64,000 bases of DNA, from the NCBI GenBank assembly GCA_951804985.1, contig OX638133.1, positions 36,109,963 to 36,173,962 on the forward strand, in the 5' to 3' direction. The notes beneath the pieces are model-generated. The model was not told the origin of the DNA, searched no databases, and saw nothing but the letters and a program-made list of their open reading frames with translations. The translations under genes and the position numbers were made by a program. This document shows positions 10,106-21,578 of this stretch, one piece after another; position 1 is the first letter of the stretch, and each line of letters opens with the position of its first letter. Source of the stretch: Dryomyza anilis. Its lineage: Eukaryota > Arthropoda > Insecta > Diptera > Dryomyzidae.

Positions 10106-13100
10106 GTAAGTAAATATAAAAACTTACACTATATATTTTTTTTTAAAGTTATGTTTAATTTTATTTTATTACAAACCGTTTGCATCAAAAAAAAATGTAT
10201 ATATTATTGTCAAGTTTTTCAGTCACATTAAAACTTAGTTTAAACTAGATATAATTTCGGCTATAGCCAACGTATCACAAATATTAAATTGTTTTTGATT
10301 ACTTATTGTCTATCTGTCTGTAAAATTAAAGAAATTCGACCACCATTTTATAATAAGTTTAAACTTGTACTGAATAACTGGACCTTGTCAAATTGTATAT
10401 TCTCTTTTATAATATATCGACGTTGTAAAAGTAAAAGTCACCAATTACATTTTCAATATAGCAATTACACACAGAAAAATCCTCTATATAAATGAGGTTG
10501 GAAGAATAAAAAAGTTAGTTGTACCAACTTCAGTTAAATCGAATGGATTACAAATTTGCTGACGAAATTGCCTATACACTTAAAATATTAGTCTATACAC
10601 ACTCCTAATGGTTCTAAATCTGTACTTAATTGTTCATAAACAGTTCGAAATTGGTTGCAGTACAAAATAAAACTCTTTTATTTTGACAATAACATCCGAA
10701 TAAGCCGTTGAGAGAACCGAATAAGTTGGTTGGCGCAACAAATCTCTATTCTGTGAGTATTCACATATATATCTATATATTTCTGTCAATTTCTGATCAA
10801 TGGTCTCAATATTTGTACCACATAATTAGAAAAAGTGAATCTATCAATTGGTATTTCTACTTTAAAAATTCATCAATTACTTTTTGTAATAATTACCAAC
10901 CAAGTTGAAATTTAAGATTTTCATAACAATGTATTAGATGACTTTTAGTTCTACAACGACGGTATATAACAAATAGAGTTTACAGTTAATATATTGTCTT
11001 TAAAAATAGTATTTCTTTAAAATATGTAGAGATACTAAACTTTTTCTTAGAAATGTTCTACAATATTTATTAATTTAACTTAATTCTGATAATACTTTTT
11101 ATAACGCCTATTCTATACTACTTCCTTTTATAATACCTTTTATAAAATACTAATCTATTATTTTTGTAATTTACTAACTCTCAAAGGTTTCGGTCAACTA
11201 AATCAATCTTCACCGCTTTCATCTACATTAAATAGTGGTCTTAATTCGGGTCTTAATATTAGTTCAGCAATGGGTGCCGGCAGCTATCAACACTATGGAT
11301 TAAATGCATTGGGTATGTTTCATTTGGTAAATTATATATATTGTATTTACTTAAAATCTGTGTGTGTATATTGTATGGTGTGAACTAACACTGGGACTAA
11401 AAACACCCAAAGGGTTAAAGAAAATAATATGAAAAATAAAAATACCATCTAAAATAGAGTAATACTGTATTTTGAATAGAAATATATAATATTTGAGTAG
11501 AAATATAATATCTAGCTATGATCATGTGCTCCATTTATATATATTTTTTTATTATCGAACAACCCAAAATTTTCCGTCATTGCAATAAAGTGTTAAAAAA
11601 CAACAAAACGTCATCACAGATTTGTCAAAAATAAGAAATTTTGACATTTTTTTGTAATAAACAAAAAAAAAACATGTTTTCTTGTGAATTTACGAAACAC
11701 GATTATTTAAATTTTGTTCATATTGCTGGAGACATTTTTTGAAAAACACAATAAAATACAAAAAAACCAGTTGTTAAGAATGGTAGCAATTTTTATTTGA
11801 CTTAGCAATTAGCAACTATTGCAGCTGAGTACAGCTACACAAGAAAAATATTTTTGGTTGTCAATGTGTTAATTGATATTTGGTTGACGGAATTTAGGAA
11901 CATTTTTAATGTATGCAATATTTTGTATACAAAATTTTATTTGATGGCGCATATTTCAGGTTTCAAAAGAATTTTGAATAGTAGTTTCCATTAAAAATGA
12001 ATTTTTAATACAATAAATCGTTTTTCAAATCGCTCGCGTTGAATATAACAATTTGATTTTAATTGGAATCTTCTTTTTGATATTCGTAAATCCTTCGATT
12101 GAATATAATTAAAATCCAAAAGTTGGAATGTGGAATGAGGTTGGATGAACGTAAAAGTTAGTTGTAATAACCAACTTCATTCGTTTAAAACGAATTTTCT
12201 ACAAATTTGTTGAAGGAACTACCATATTTGGGTGGTGCTTGAAATATTAGCCAGTCACACACCAAATTGTTTTAAGACAGTGCGAAATTATATGTAGTCC
12301 AAATTTCAACACGTTTAGTTTTGACTAAAACAATCGACTAAGCGGTTGTGACGACCGAAAAGTTTGTTGGGTAATAAGTTGTTTGGCTCTCTATGCTGTG
12401 TGAGATCAATTATTGAGAAATAAAAGACCGAAAGTGAAAGACCGCACATTTTTAAATTGAAATTTGTCATATTAGGAAATATTATGTCGGTCATGACACC
12501 ATACACCAATTATTCTTGATATGAAAAAGGTTTATCTTCCTTGTTATCAAGAGACGGAAAAGTATACAGACAATGTATGCAATTATCATTGGTTTTTTGA
12601 TAATAAATATTTAAGCTTCTACAAAATCTAGTAGAATATTTCAGTTTATTTTGTTTTCTTTTTGATAACTAAGTAAATGCACACAGAAAAATTCTCTTTT
12701 GGCATGAGGTTCGATAAATGAAAAAGTTAGTTGTACCAACTTTCGGTTAAATCGAATGGTTTTCAAATTTGCTCGCGGAACTGCCATTCTAGCATATACA
12801 AATGAAATATGAGTCTATACACACACCCAATGATTTTAAAACTGTACTAAATTGTTCTTAAACAGTTCGAAATTGGTTGTAGTACAAACTACAATTTTTT
12901 TATTTTGACAATTTCAACTGACGAAGCGGTTGAGAGAACCAAATAAGTTGTTTGGGCAAATAGTTCTCTTTAGGCAAATCTCTATTCTGTGTGGTTAATT
13001 TTTTTTACACATATTTGTAAATGCCTATTTCATATTTATATTATGCTTTACTTATTTTTATTAATTTTGTTGAAATATTTAATGTTTTATTGCATTCCAT

Positions 13101-14331
13101 TGGTTGGTATTTTATTGGGTGTTATTCTGTTATAAGCCTTTTTATTGATTTGAAAAAAAAACATATTTTAATTTATTTTTATTTTCTAAATTTCCAGGTG
13201 ATTCCATGATGTATCAGCACTCGGTGGGAGGCGTCGGATGCGGTCCCGGCGGCTCACCAACAACCACTACACCGCCACATATGAAATCGTGCGCTTCGGT
13301 GACTCCACCTCTGAGCACGCAGACGGGGCAGAATGAGGTTAATGGTGACCATATGGTAAGTAAATTAGAATGAGATACCCTAGAAACAATTTCTACCAGT
13401 AACTAGCCAGAATCTAGACATTTTCTTGATGTAAAATGAAAAGATATGAATTTCAATTGATATTTTCTGAATTCCTAATGGAAATTTATAAAATTCAATT
13501 GATCTACACCTTATTCTGTTTTTACGCGGTCTTTTTTTACACATTTTTTTTAAATTACACGGTCGTCCAAAATATTTTTTTTTTTAAACGGAAAAAATTT
13601 AAAAATATATATATGATACAAAATTGGTGCTTGTTTTATTTAAATATTAATTTTTTTTAAGTCTTTTGAAACAATCAAAAAAATTCCTTTTACGAGTCTT
13701 CTTTACACGTTATTTTTCTGGAACATACCTACCGTGTAAAAACAGAAATTGCAAATTCAGAATTAAGTACATTTGAATTTCTACTTGGTCAGTGCGGTCT
13801 AGAAAATTTCTACTTGGCTACATACACATTTAGCAAATACAACAACCATTAATTTTACTCACCTTTTCATATATTTCTTTTACCACACAGAACGCACAGC
13901 CACATCATCAACAACAGCCACCATTACAACAGCAGCAACAACAACAGCAGCAACAAGCCCACCAAAATCACCAACATCATCACCAGCAACAACAACAGCA
14001 ACAACAACAGCAACAACAGCAGCACTCACCACAACACCAACTACAGCCGCAACAACAACAGCAGCAACAACAACATCAAGAACCAACGAACAGTCATTTG
14101 ATACCGCATTGTCAAGGTCTACAATCGCCCACAGATGGCAGCACTGGCAGCGGCGGCGGTGGTGGCGGCGGTAGTGGTGGTCTCGCTGCCGACGAGGACG
14201 TCTGGCGAGGACATAGCATAGCAGCGCTGCGACGGCGTGCCTCCGAACTAAACGCTACAGCGATTCCCTCGTATTTGCATCATGCTGCCGCCGCACACAA
14301 CAATTACGAACATCATAATTCGGTCTACTGA
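9907..14331 (+). CDS. otp: orthopedia homeobox transcription factor, 3' part (four coding exons)
   Basis: Four exons at 9907-10105, 11187-11312, 13198-13355 and 13891-14331 join in frame into 307 codons plus TGA. They start at homeodomain residue 47 ([15 protein letters not shown]) and end with [10 protein letters not shown]48, F49, Q50, N51 and R53 of the recognition helix are visible, which makes this a Q50 paired-like homeodomain. [16 protein letters not shown] after the homeodomain and the OAR motif [18 protein letters not shown] near the end are specific to Otp. Otp is a nuclear DNA-binding regulator of neural and hindgut development in flies and of the hypothalamus in vertebrates. All introns have GT-AG ends with phases 1, 1 and 0. 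The N-terminus and homeodomain helices 1 and 2 must lie on exons before the window or in the unresolved upstream part. In insects otp belongs to the hbn-Rx-otp cluster; the other two genes are not in this window. Confidence 0.95.
10106..11186 (+). other. otp: otp intron
   Basis: Phase-1 intron of 1081 bp, GTAAGT to TCAAAG. It holds MITE family A copy 11 and otherwise AT-rich unique sequence. Confidence 0.9.
10466..10757 (-). mobile_element. MITE family A, copy 11
   Basis: Reverse orientation within the otp intron, TACACACAGAAAAATCCTC to CTCTATTCTGTGAG. Confidence 0.75.
11187..11312 (+). CDS. otp: otp exon: Ser/Gly/Asn-rich linker
   Basis: Encodes [17 protein letters not shown] and then [13 protein letters not shown]. 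Acceptor TCTCAAAG and donor G|GTATGT; phase 1 on both sides, so it could be skipped without shifting the frame. Confidence 0.93.
12128..12402 (-). mobile_element. MITE family A, copy 12 (diverged)
   Basis: Reverse orientation, GGAATGAGGTTGGATGAACG to CTCTATGCTGTGTG; more diverged than most copies. Confidence 0.65.
12680..12993 (-). mobile_element. MITE family A, copy 13
   Basis: Reverse orientation, CACACAGAAAAATTCTCTTT to CTCTATTCTGTGTG, nearly full length. Confidence 0.8.
13198..13355 (+). CDS. otp: otp exon: Gly/Pro/Thr-rich segment
   Basis: Encodes [12 protein letters not shown], a Thr/Pro-rich patch and QNEVNGDHM. Acceptor TTTCCAG, donor ATG|GTAAGT, so the exon starts in phase 1 and ends in phase 0. 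Confidence 0.93.
13891..14331 (+). CDS. otp: otp terminal coding exon: polyQ tract and OAR domain
   Basis: Follows acceptor CCACACAG. It encodes a His/Gln tract built of CAA/CAG/CAC codons (13897-14080), the segment [13 protein letters not shown], a Gly/Ser run, the OAR motif (about 14197-14262) and the C-terminus ending in TGA at 14329-14331. OAR motifs at the C-terminus of paired-like proteins modulate their activity. The second half of this exon is repeated exactly 1601 bp downstream. Confidence 0.95.
   Translation, partial: NAQPHHQQQPPLQQQQQQQQQQAHQNHQHHHQQQQQQQQQQQQQHSPQHQLQPQQQQQQQQHQEPTNSHLIPHCQGLQSPTDGSTGSGGGGGGGSGGLAADEDVWRGHSIAALRRRASELNATAIPSYLHHAAAAHNNYEHHNSVY
13909..14080 (+). 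repeat. coding CAA/CAG tract (polyQ/H)
   Basis: Interrupted glutamine codons with His, Asn and Pro insertions. The breakpoint of the downstream tandem duplication (14003) lies inside it. Confidence 0.9.
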
Positions 14332-15603
14332 AACTTGTTGAAAAGCTTTGAAAGCTTTTCGGATTACGGTTTTCCCAATTGTGGTGGAAATCATGACTTT
14401 TAATGTAACGGTTGTGGCAGCTGTGTTGAATAATCGGCCACTTGGTGGTGTAAAACAATTGCGTTGATAGTTTAGAAAGCACTGTATAAAAATATGGCAC
14501 CGTTGCTGGTTCGTGTAGCCGCTTAAAGAGGGCTTTATAACTGTTATCGTCTATTAATGCAAACTCGAACAATTGAAAAAAGCAGTTTAACAAATATTTG
14601 GAATTATTTGAGAATTAATTTTAATTACTTCAGAATTAATTAGCTTCGTTTTATGTTCAGAAAGTTCAGATTTTCAAATTTAATGCAAAAATCATATTTT
14701 TTTTTCTTTCATTTTATTTGAAAAATTCAGTGTATGTTCAACACAGATATTCTAGTTTTTTTTTATATATAATATAGCAAAATCTGTAAATAATTTTTAA
14801 TTTGTGTTAGGAACTTTAAAAGATAGACCGTCAATAATTTATATTTGCATTCATCTGCACAAATTGCAAACAAATCCCTTCTATTCTAATTGGGTCAAAT
14901 TGTCCCACTCATTGTATAATTGGATATGAAATTATCGTTAGAAAAAATATATTATATTTTATACAATCAATACGAATATTTTGAAATACCTAAAATCGTG
15001 ATTATTCAGAAAAATGTTTGTCATTTTGAACCATTTTGTGCAGTAGGGTTAAAATTTCCATAAGTATAATTTAAAAAATCTATAATATATTACAATAAAT
15101 GCAAAGTTTTTATTTAGTAATAACTAAAAGTCTTCAAATATGAAAGAATTTTAAAAATCGAATGATTTTTGAAGTTACTGAAATTATTTGCTGCAAAAAT
15201 ATTCGTCTATTGTGCAGTAAATCTTAACAACTCTTCAACATAAGAACTCAAAAATATATTACCAATAAATTTAAAAACATCTTTTAATTTTACCAATTCA
15301 AAAATAATTAAAATCCCTGTTTCGGTTCGGAAAATATAACGTTTTGTCGCTTATTTAAGCGTTTCACATCACTGTGCAACGATAACGATCATGTATACGA
15401 GATTGAAAAACAACAACTGTAATAAAAATAATTTATTAAAAATAAAAAGACGTAAATAGTAACATAGTAACTAATTAAACATGTGACATGAAAATAAAAA
15501 AGAAAATCGAAGCATTTCTAAGATACTGATTAAGAATTTAAGCTGAAATTGTAAATTAAAATATTTGACTTTTTGATTTGTAGCATTTTTAAATTTCTTT
15601 ATA
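14003..15603 (+). repeat. 1601-bp tandem duplication, copy 1
   Basis: From inside the polyQ tract through the OAR region, the stop codon and the 3' UTR. Wherever I compared bases it is identical to 15604-17204. The junction shares only a 2-3 base A run, so the event looks like a microhomology-mediated duplication. Confidence 0.95.
14332..15603 (+). other. otp: otp 3' untranslated region
   Basis: AT-rich sequence directly after the stop. Possible AATAAA signals lie near 15094 and 15264; none can be proven to be used. The whole stretch is repeated at 15933-17204 and partly again at 18649-19318. Confidence 0.6.
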
Positions 15604-17204
15604 AACAACAGCAACAACAGCAGCACTCACCACAACACCAACTACAGCCGCAACAACAACAGCAGCAACAACAACATCAAGAACCAACGAACAGTCATTT
15701 GATACCGCATTGTCAAGGTCTACAATCGCCCACAGATGGCAGCACTGGCAGCGGCGGCGGTGGTGGCGGCGGTAGTGGTGGTCTCGCTGCCGACGAGGAC
15801 GTCTGGCGAGGACATAGCATAGCAGCGCTGCGACGGCGTGCCTCCGAACTAAACGCTACAGCGATTCCCTCGTATTTGCATCATGCTGCCGCCGCACACA
15901 ACAATTACGAACATCATAATTCGGTCTACTGAAACTTGTTGAAAAGCTTTGAAAGCTTTTCGGATTACGGTTTTCCCAATTGTGGTGGAAATCATGACTT
16001 TTAATGTAACGGTTGTGGCAGCTGTGTTGAATAATCGGCCACTTGGTGGTGTAAAACAATTGCGTTGATAGTTTAGAAAGCACTGTATAAAAATATGGCA
16101 CCGTTGCTGGTTCGTGTAGCCGCTTAAAGAGGGCTTTATAACTGTTATCGTCTATTAATGCAAACTCGAACAATTGAAAAAAGCAGTTTAACAAATATTT
16201 GGAATTATTTGAGAATTAATTTTAATTACTTCAGAATTAATTAGCTTCGTTTTATGTTCAGAAAGTTCAGATTTTCAAATTTAATGCAAAAATCATATTT
16301 TTTTTTCTTTCATTTTATTTGAAAAATTCAGTGTATGTTCAACACAGATATTCTAGTTTTTTTTTATATATAATATAGCAAAATCTGTAAATAATTTTTA
16401 ATTTGTGTTAGGAACTTTAAAAGATAGACCGTCAATAATTTATATTTGCATTCATCTGCACAAATTGCAAACAAATCCCTTCTATTCTAATTGGGTCAAA
16501 TTGTCCCACTCATTGTATAATTGGATATGAAATTATCGTTAGAAAAAATATATTATATTTTATACAATCAATACGAATATTTTGAAATACCTAAAATCGT
16601 GATTATTCAGAAAAATGTTTGTCATTTTGAACCATTTTGTGCAGTAGGGTTAAAATTTCCATAAGTATAATTTAAAAAATCTATAATATATTACAATAAA
16701 TGCAAAGTTTTTATTTAGTAATAACTAAAAGTCTTCAAATATGAAAGAATTTTAAAAATCGAATGATTTTTGAAGTTACTGAAATTATTTGCTGCAAAAA
16801 TATTCGTCTATTGTGCAGTAAATCTTAACAACTCTTCAACATAAGAACTCAAAAATATATTACCAATAAATTTAAAAACATCTTTTAATTTTACCAATTC
16901 AAAAATAATTAAAATCCCTGTTTCGGTTCGGAAAATATAACGTTTTGTCGCTTATTTAAGCGTTTCACATCACTGTGCAACGATAACGATCATGTATACG
17001 AGATTGAAAAACAACAACTGTAATAAAAATAATTTATTAAAAATAAAAAGACGTAAATAGTAACATAGTAACTAATTAAACATGTGACATGAAAATAAAA
17101 AAGAAAATCGAAGCATTTCTAAGATACTGATTAAGAATTTAAGCTGAAATTGTAAATTAAAATATTTGACTTTTTGATTTGTAGCATTTTTAAATTTCTT
17201 TATA
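15604..17204 (+). repeat. 1601-bp tandem duplication, copy 2
   Basis: Exact second copy. Homology starts within the A run before ACAACAGCAACAACAG and stops at 17206, where the copies diverge (C after TATAAA in copy 1, T in copy 2). Confidence 0.95.
15606..15932 (+). pseudogene. otp: duplicated tail of the otp terminal exon
   Basis: It still encodes the C-terminal 108 residues of Otp, including the OAR motif and stop, but has no splice acceptor of its own because the duplication began in mid-exon. An apparent ORF opens at 15573 with an ATG in former 3' UTR sequence; that start is accidental. The first copy already contains a stop, so this piece should be untranslated 3' sequence of otp. Confidence 0.85.
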
Positions 17205-17232
17205 AATATTTTACAAACTCTTGAAAAATTGA

Positions 17233-17676
17233 TACACAGAGAATGGAGTTTTGTTGCGCCAACCACATCTTCGACCAACCAACTTATTCGGTTCTCTCAA
17301 CCGCTTAGTCGGTTGTTATTGTCAAAACTAAAAGAGTTGTAGTTTGAACTACAACAAATTTCGAACACTTTTAGTGCAAATTACACAGTTTGAGATGAAT
17401 TTGGAGTGTGCATAGACTAATATTTCAAGCGCCAACTAATTATGAGTTGTGTGAGTTGCAGTTTGAACTACAACCAATTTCTAACACATTTAGAACAATT
17501 GAGACAGTTTGAGATGTATTTGTAGTGTGCATAGGCTAATATTTTAAGCGACAACCAAATATGGCAGTTCTGCCAACAAATTTGTAGAAAATTCGTTTTA
17601 ACCGAATGTAGTTGTTTGTTACAACTACCTTTTTAGTTCTTCCAACTTCATGCAAAAAGAGGATTTTTCTGTGTGT
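17233..17676 (+). mobile_element. MITE family A, copy 14 (internal tandem duplication)
   Basis: From TACACAGAGAATGGAG to GGATTTTTCTGTGTGTA. A central block of roughly 110 bp (GTTTGAACTACAAC to AATATTTCAAGCG) is present twice with differences, so it is longer than the other copies. Confidence 0.8.
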
Positions 17677-18648
17677 AAGATTTCAATTTTTGTTTTATAT
17701 TTCCTTCTCGAAATAATTAATGATTTCAAATATAAAATATATACATTAAAAACTTTATTCAATTACAATGTTTTTGTTTATTTTATGTTATGTGTTTTAT
17801 ATATACAAAAAACTACTTACAAAGACTAAATAATATGAGAAAACATTGTATACGCCAACATAATCCGGTTTTAAAACTGTGAAAATGTTATAAATAAATT
17901 AATATTCAAAATGTGTTAAACAGAAATATTTAAATATATAAAAAAATATTTCAAAATGTCAGAAAAATGTTTAAAAACTGTCATAAAATATAAACTAAAC
18001 TAAGTTTTACAATGAAAAAATGTGAAAGTCCTAAATATTGACTATGAATGTGTTAAAAAAATACTATAAAACATTTTTTAAATTAACGCCTAGTGATGAA
18101 AATATTTGATGTTAAAAAAATAAAATAAAAGTATACGAAGAAAATTGTAAAAACAAATGTTTGATAGCATAGATTTATAAATTTTTATAATTTACATGTA
18201 CTACTTGAAAATTAACTAAAACGTATTTGATTTAATAATTTAGTTAACTTGAATTTAATACATGTTGTCTATAGAGTATTTTTTTGTTGGTATCCTTTAG
18301 TTAATATACTGTGTATAGTTGTTTAAAATAAATATTTAAATGTATACAAAATAATTAAATCAATGACTTTAAAGAAAAGCCTAGTTTATCCAACTAAACT
18401 TAAACACATCTCTGTATACGCTATACAAAATATTAGTAATAGTTATAAAAAAAAAATGCATAAAAATTAACATTTATTCATAAATATATTTAATTATTAT
18501 ATTATAATTACTGTAATAATCATCTGTGTAAGCCAATAAACAAGTACATATTAAAGTATTTAATTATTTTAAATTAAATAAAATGAAGTCAAACTAAAAA
18601 AAAACACATTTTTTTCTTTTAAATTCAAATTGAATTACAACAAATGCG
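17677..18648. other. AT-rich sequence between duplicated otp UTR copies
   Basis: Very AT-rich, without ORFs or repeats shared with the rest of the window. It could be the distal 3' UTR or flank of otp. Confidence 0.35.
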
Positions 18649-19318
18649 TTGATAGTTTAGAAAGCACTGTAAAAAATATGGCAACGTTGCTGGTTCGTGT
18701 AGCTGCTTAATGAGGGCTTTATAACTGTTATCGTCTACTAATGCAAATTCGAACAATTGAAAAAACCAGTTTAACAAATATTTGGAATTATTTGAGAATT
18801 AATTATAATTAATTCAGAATTAATTAGCATTGTAAATAAATAAAAGTTTTTATGTTTAGAAAGTTCAGATTTCGAAATTTTATACAAAAATCATTTTTTT
18901 TATTCTTTAATTTATTGTTTGTACAAAAAGTAATTTGAAAAATTTTCAGTGTATGTTCAACACATATATTCTAGTTTTGTTTTATATATAATATAGCAAA
19001 ATCTGTAAATAATTTTTAATTTGTGCTAAAAACTTTTAAACATAGACGTTAATAATTAATATTATTATTCTTTGGCACAAATTGCAAACAAATCCCTTCT
19101 ATTCTAATTGGGTCAAATTGTCCCACTCATTGCATAATTGGATATGAAATTCTCGTTTTTATATTTTAAATGAATAAAAACATAAAAAATATACTATATT
19201 TTATACAATCAATACGAATATTTTGAAATAACTAAAATCGTGATTATTCAGAAAAAAGTTTGTCATTTTGAACCATTTTGTGCAGTAGGGTTAAAATTTC
19301 CATAAGTATAAATTTCCA
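18649..19318 (+). repeat. old, diverged third copy of the otp 3' UTR
   Basis: Aligns with 14457-15067 in the same orientation, starting GCGTTGATAGTTTAGAAAGC and ending CCATAAGTATA, with many substitutions and several small insertions and deletions. It contains no coding part. It must be much older than the exact 1601-bp duplication. Confidence 0.9.
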
Positions 19319-19816
19319 TAAAAAAGTCAAATTGAATTAAAATTTTTCTGAAATTTTAATTTTATTTGTACTTTAAAATATACAAATAAAATGGATAACT
19401 CTGTTTCCCACCAGGAAAAGACATCGTTTACAACATAAACGTCAAAGATAAATCGAACACATTGAAGAATTTCGTCACTGAGGACTATATCTACAACTTT
19501 ATTACTTCACTAGCTGGACCCGTGCACGACTCGTGCCAAGATTTTGTGAATTCATAGATATAAGGCGATTTTATTAATATAAAAAAAACATTAATATTAT
19601 TTTTTATATCAGGGGCCCGTGCTTCGCTGGGGAATTTTTTATTGGTTTTATAAATGTAGTAATCAAATAATAATTCTCCGCCAACTTTTCTCAAAACAAC
19701 TTTTCAGACAGTAGAATATTTCGCCGTAGAATTCATCCCAGTAGAAATCTTCGCCGTAAAATTCTTCCCCATAGAACGCTTTATCGTAGAATTCTTCCCC
19801 GTAGAGTTTTTCCCAG
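19319..19816. other. unassigned sequence before a minisatellite
   Basis: Includes TCAGGGGCCCGTGCTTCGCT near 19609 and a degenerate series of GTAGAATTCTTCCCC-like units at 19700-19815. Repetitive in look but not assigned. Confidence 0.3.
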
Positions 19817-20252
19817 TAGTTTTAGAGTAGTTAGTTTTAATGTGGTGAGTTTTAGTGTGTTGAATTTTCAGTGTGGTGAGTTTTAGTGTGGTGTGTTTTA
19901 GTGTGGTGAGTTTTGGTGTGGTGAGTTTTAGTGTGGTGAGTTTTAGTGTGGTGAATTTTTAGTGTAGTGAGTTTTAGTGTGGTGAGGTTTATTGTGGTGA
20001 GTTTTAGTGCGGTGAGTTTTAGTGTGGTGAGTTTTAGTGTGGTGAGTTTCGGTGTGGTGAGTTTTTAGTATGGTGAGTTTTAGTGTGGTGAGTTTTAGTG
20101 TGGCGAATTTTTAGTGTGGTGAGTTTATTGTGGTGAGTTTTAGTGTGGTGAATTTTGGTGTGGTGAGTTTTAGTGTGGTGAGTTTTGGTGTGGTGAGTTT
20201 TAGTATGGTGAATTTTTAGTGTGGTGAGTTTTAGTGTGGTGAATTTTAGTTT
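19817..20252. repeat. 15-bp minisatellite
   Basis: About 29 head-to-tail units of TTTTAGTGTGGTGAG with point variants (GGTGTG, GAATTT). G and T make up nearly all of the + strand. Confidence 0.95.
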
Positions 20253-20490
20253 TTCGTTTCATCTTTTTAGATTGTGTATGTGCTGAGTTATGTCGTTTTG
20301 AAAGTTTAGGTTGTATGGGAGGTACCACGCCCCTTTGTCCAATCCCGCCCATATATAGCCTATGACACCCTCCGGACTCCATAGTATCCTGGTGCAAAAT
20401 TTCAGTTAAATCGGTTCAGCGGTTTAGACTTGATGCTGGAACAAACAGACAGACCGACAGACTGACAGACGGACCAAGAGTTTTATATAT
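20253..20490 (+). mobile_element. possible 3' tail of a retroposon
   Basis: Contains TTCAGTTAAATCGGTTCAGC, then a CAGACAGACCGACAGAC run and TTTATATATATAGATT. Such 3' ends are typical of insect non-LTR elements, but there is no coding sequence to prove it. The minisatellite before it could belong to the same element. Confidence 0.35.
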
Positions 20491-20818
20491 ATAGATTATG
20501 CTGAATTTTAAAATAATAAATTAATTTGGGAATATTTCCGTCCGATAACAAAATACTTTTAAAATTCTCACGAATAACTAAAATGGAAAGAAAATTCTTT
20601 CTTCAAATATACGAATGATTTCGAATCGCTCCCATATTAAACAAAAACTAACATTTGTAAGTACTTATACCTAGAAAATAACAAAATTAAAACATTTTCA
20701 AGTAAAAATTTGCTATGTATACTTGGTCCAATATGAATTGTATGTTTTTAAAATTGTTCATTTCTGCTAAGAACATTTTTGGTTATATCTTGAAATAAGA
20801 TCGACTGATTTATCTGTA

Positions 20819-20884
20819 CGGGTTAGTTGTACCAACTAACTTCAATCGATTAAATCGAATGAACAAATCTCCATTCTGTGTGTA
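20819..20884 (-). mobile_element. MITE family A, copy 15 (remnant)
   Basis: Only the two ends remain: GGGTTAGTTGTACCAACTAA joined to CAAATCTCCATTCTGTGTGT. Confidence 0.6.
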
Positions 20885-21040
20885 GTATCTGCGTCATTGG
20901 ATATGTTTTTTTTTTATTTTACAAATTCGATCCTTTAGGAGTTTTGAATACCCAACTACAAAAAAAGTCAAATGACGTAGAATGAAATCGTTTTGAACAT
21001 AAAGGTTAGTTCATAAAAATGGAGTTAATTGAAAACTTTT

Positions 21041-21353
21041 ACATAGAGTAGAGATTTGTTGTGCCATCGAACCAACTTATTCGGTTATTGCAACCATGTA
21101 GTCGGTTGTTATTGTGAAAACTAAAAGAGTTGTAGTTTGTACTGAAATAATCTTCGAAATGTTTTAGACCAATTTAGTACAAATTAAAAACTATTGGGAG
21201 TGTGCATAGACTAATATTTCAAGAGTACAGGCTAATACGGCAGATCTGCCAACATATTTGTAGACAATTTGATTTAATTGAATAAAGTTAGTTGGTACAA
21301 ATAACTTTTTCGTTCTTCCAACCTCATGTCAAAAGAGGATTTTATACTGTGTG
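21041..21353 (+). mobile_element. MITE family A, copy 16
   Basis: ACATAGAGTAGAGATTTGTT to GGATTTTATACTGTGTG, nearly full length. Confidence 0.8.
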
Positions 21354-21578
21354 AAAAAATCAAAATCATTACTTAGGATTTTGTAAAAATTTGGCAAAAG
21401 TTAATTTTTGATTCAGTACCGATTTTATTTTTCTTATATCTTGGAAATTTATGTCAAGATTTTGGGATTTTCTAGTATATCCCGTAAAATATAAATACAA
21501 AAAATCCAATGACATAGTTAGAAAAATCCTAAATGAAGTAATCAGATATATAAAATGCAAGTATTGAATTATAATATA

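Larger units (their letters stand above)
11313..13197 (+). other. otp: otp intron
   Basis: Phase-1 intron of 1885 bp. It contains MITE copies 12 and 13. The rest (11320-12120, 12410-12670, 13000-13190) is AT-rich with no recognisable element. Confidence 0.9.

Noticed and set aside
13880..14086. Val/Ala-rich minus-strand ORF
   Set aside because: Antisense to the CAA/CAG codons of the otp terminal exon.
14255..14593. 112-codon minus-strand ORF, duplicated at 15856-16194
   Set aside because: Antisense to the otp end and UTR. Its double occurrence comes from the tandem duplication and not from selection.
15573..15932. A 119-codon ORF with polyQ and an OAR-like end, as a separate gene
   Set aside because: It is the exact duplicate of the otp exon tail fused by chance to an ATG in duplicated UTR sequence; no promoter, splice acceptor or homeodomain.
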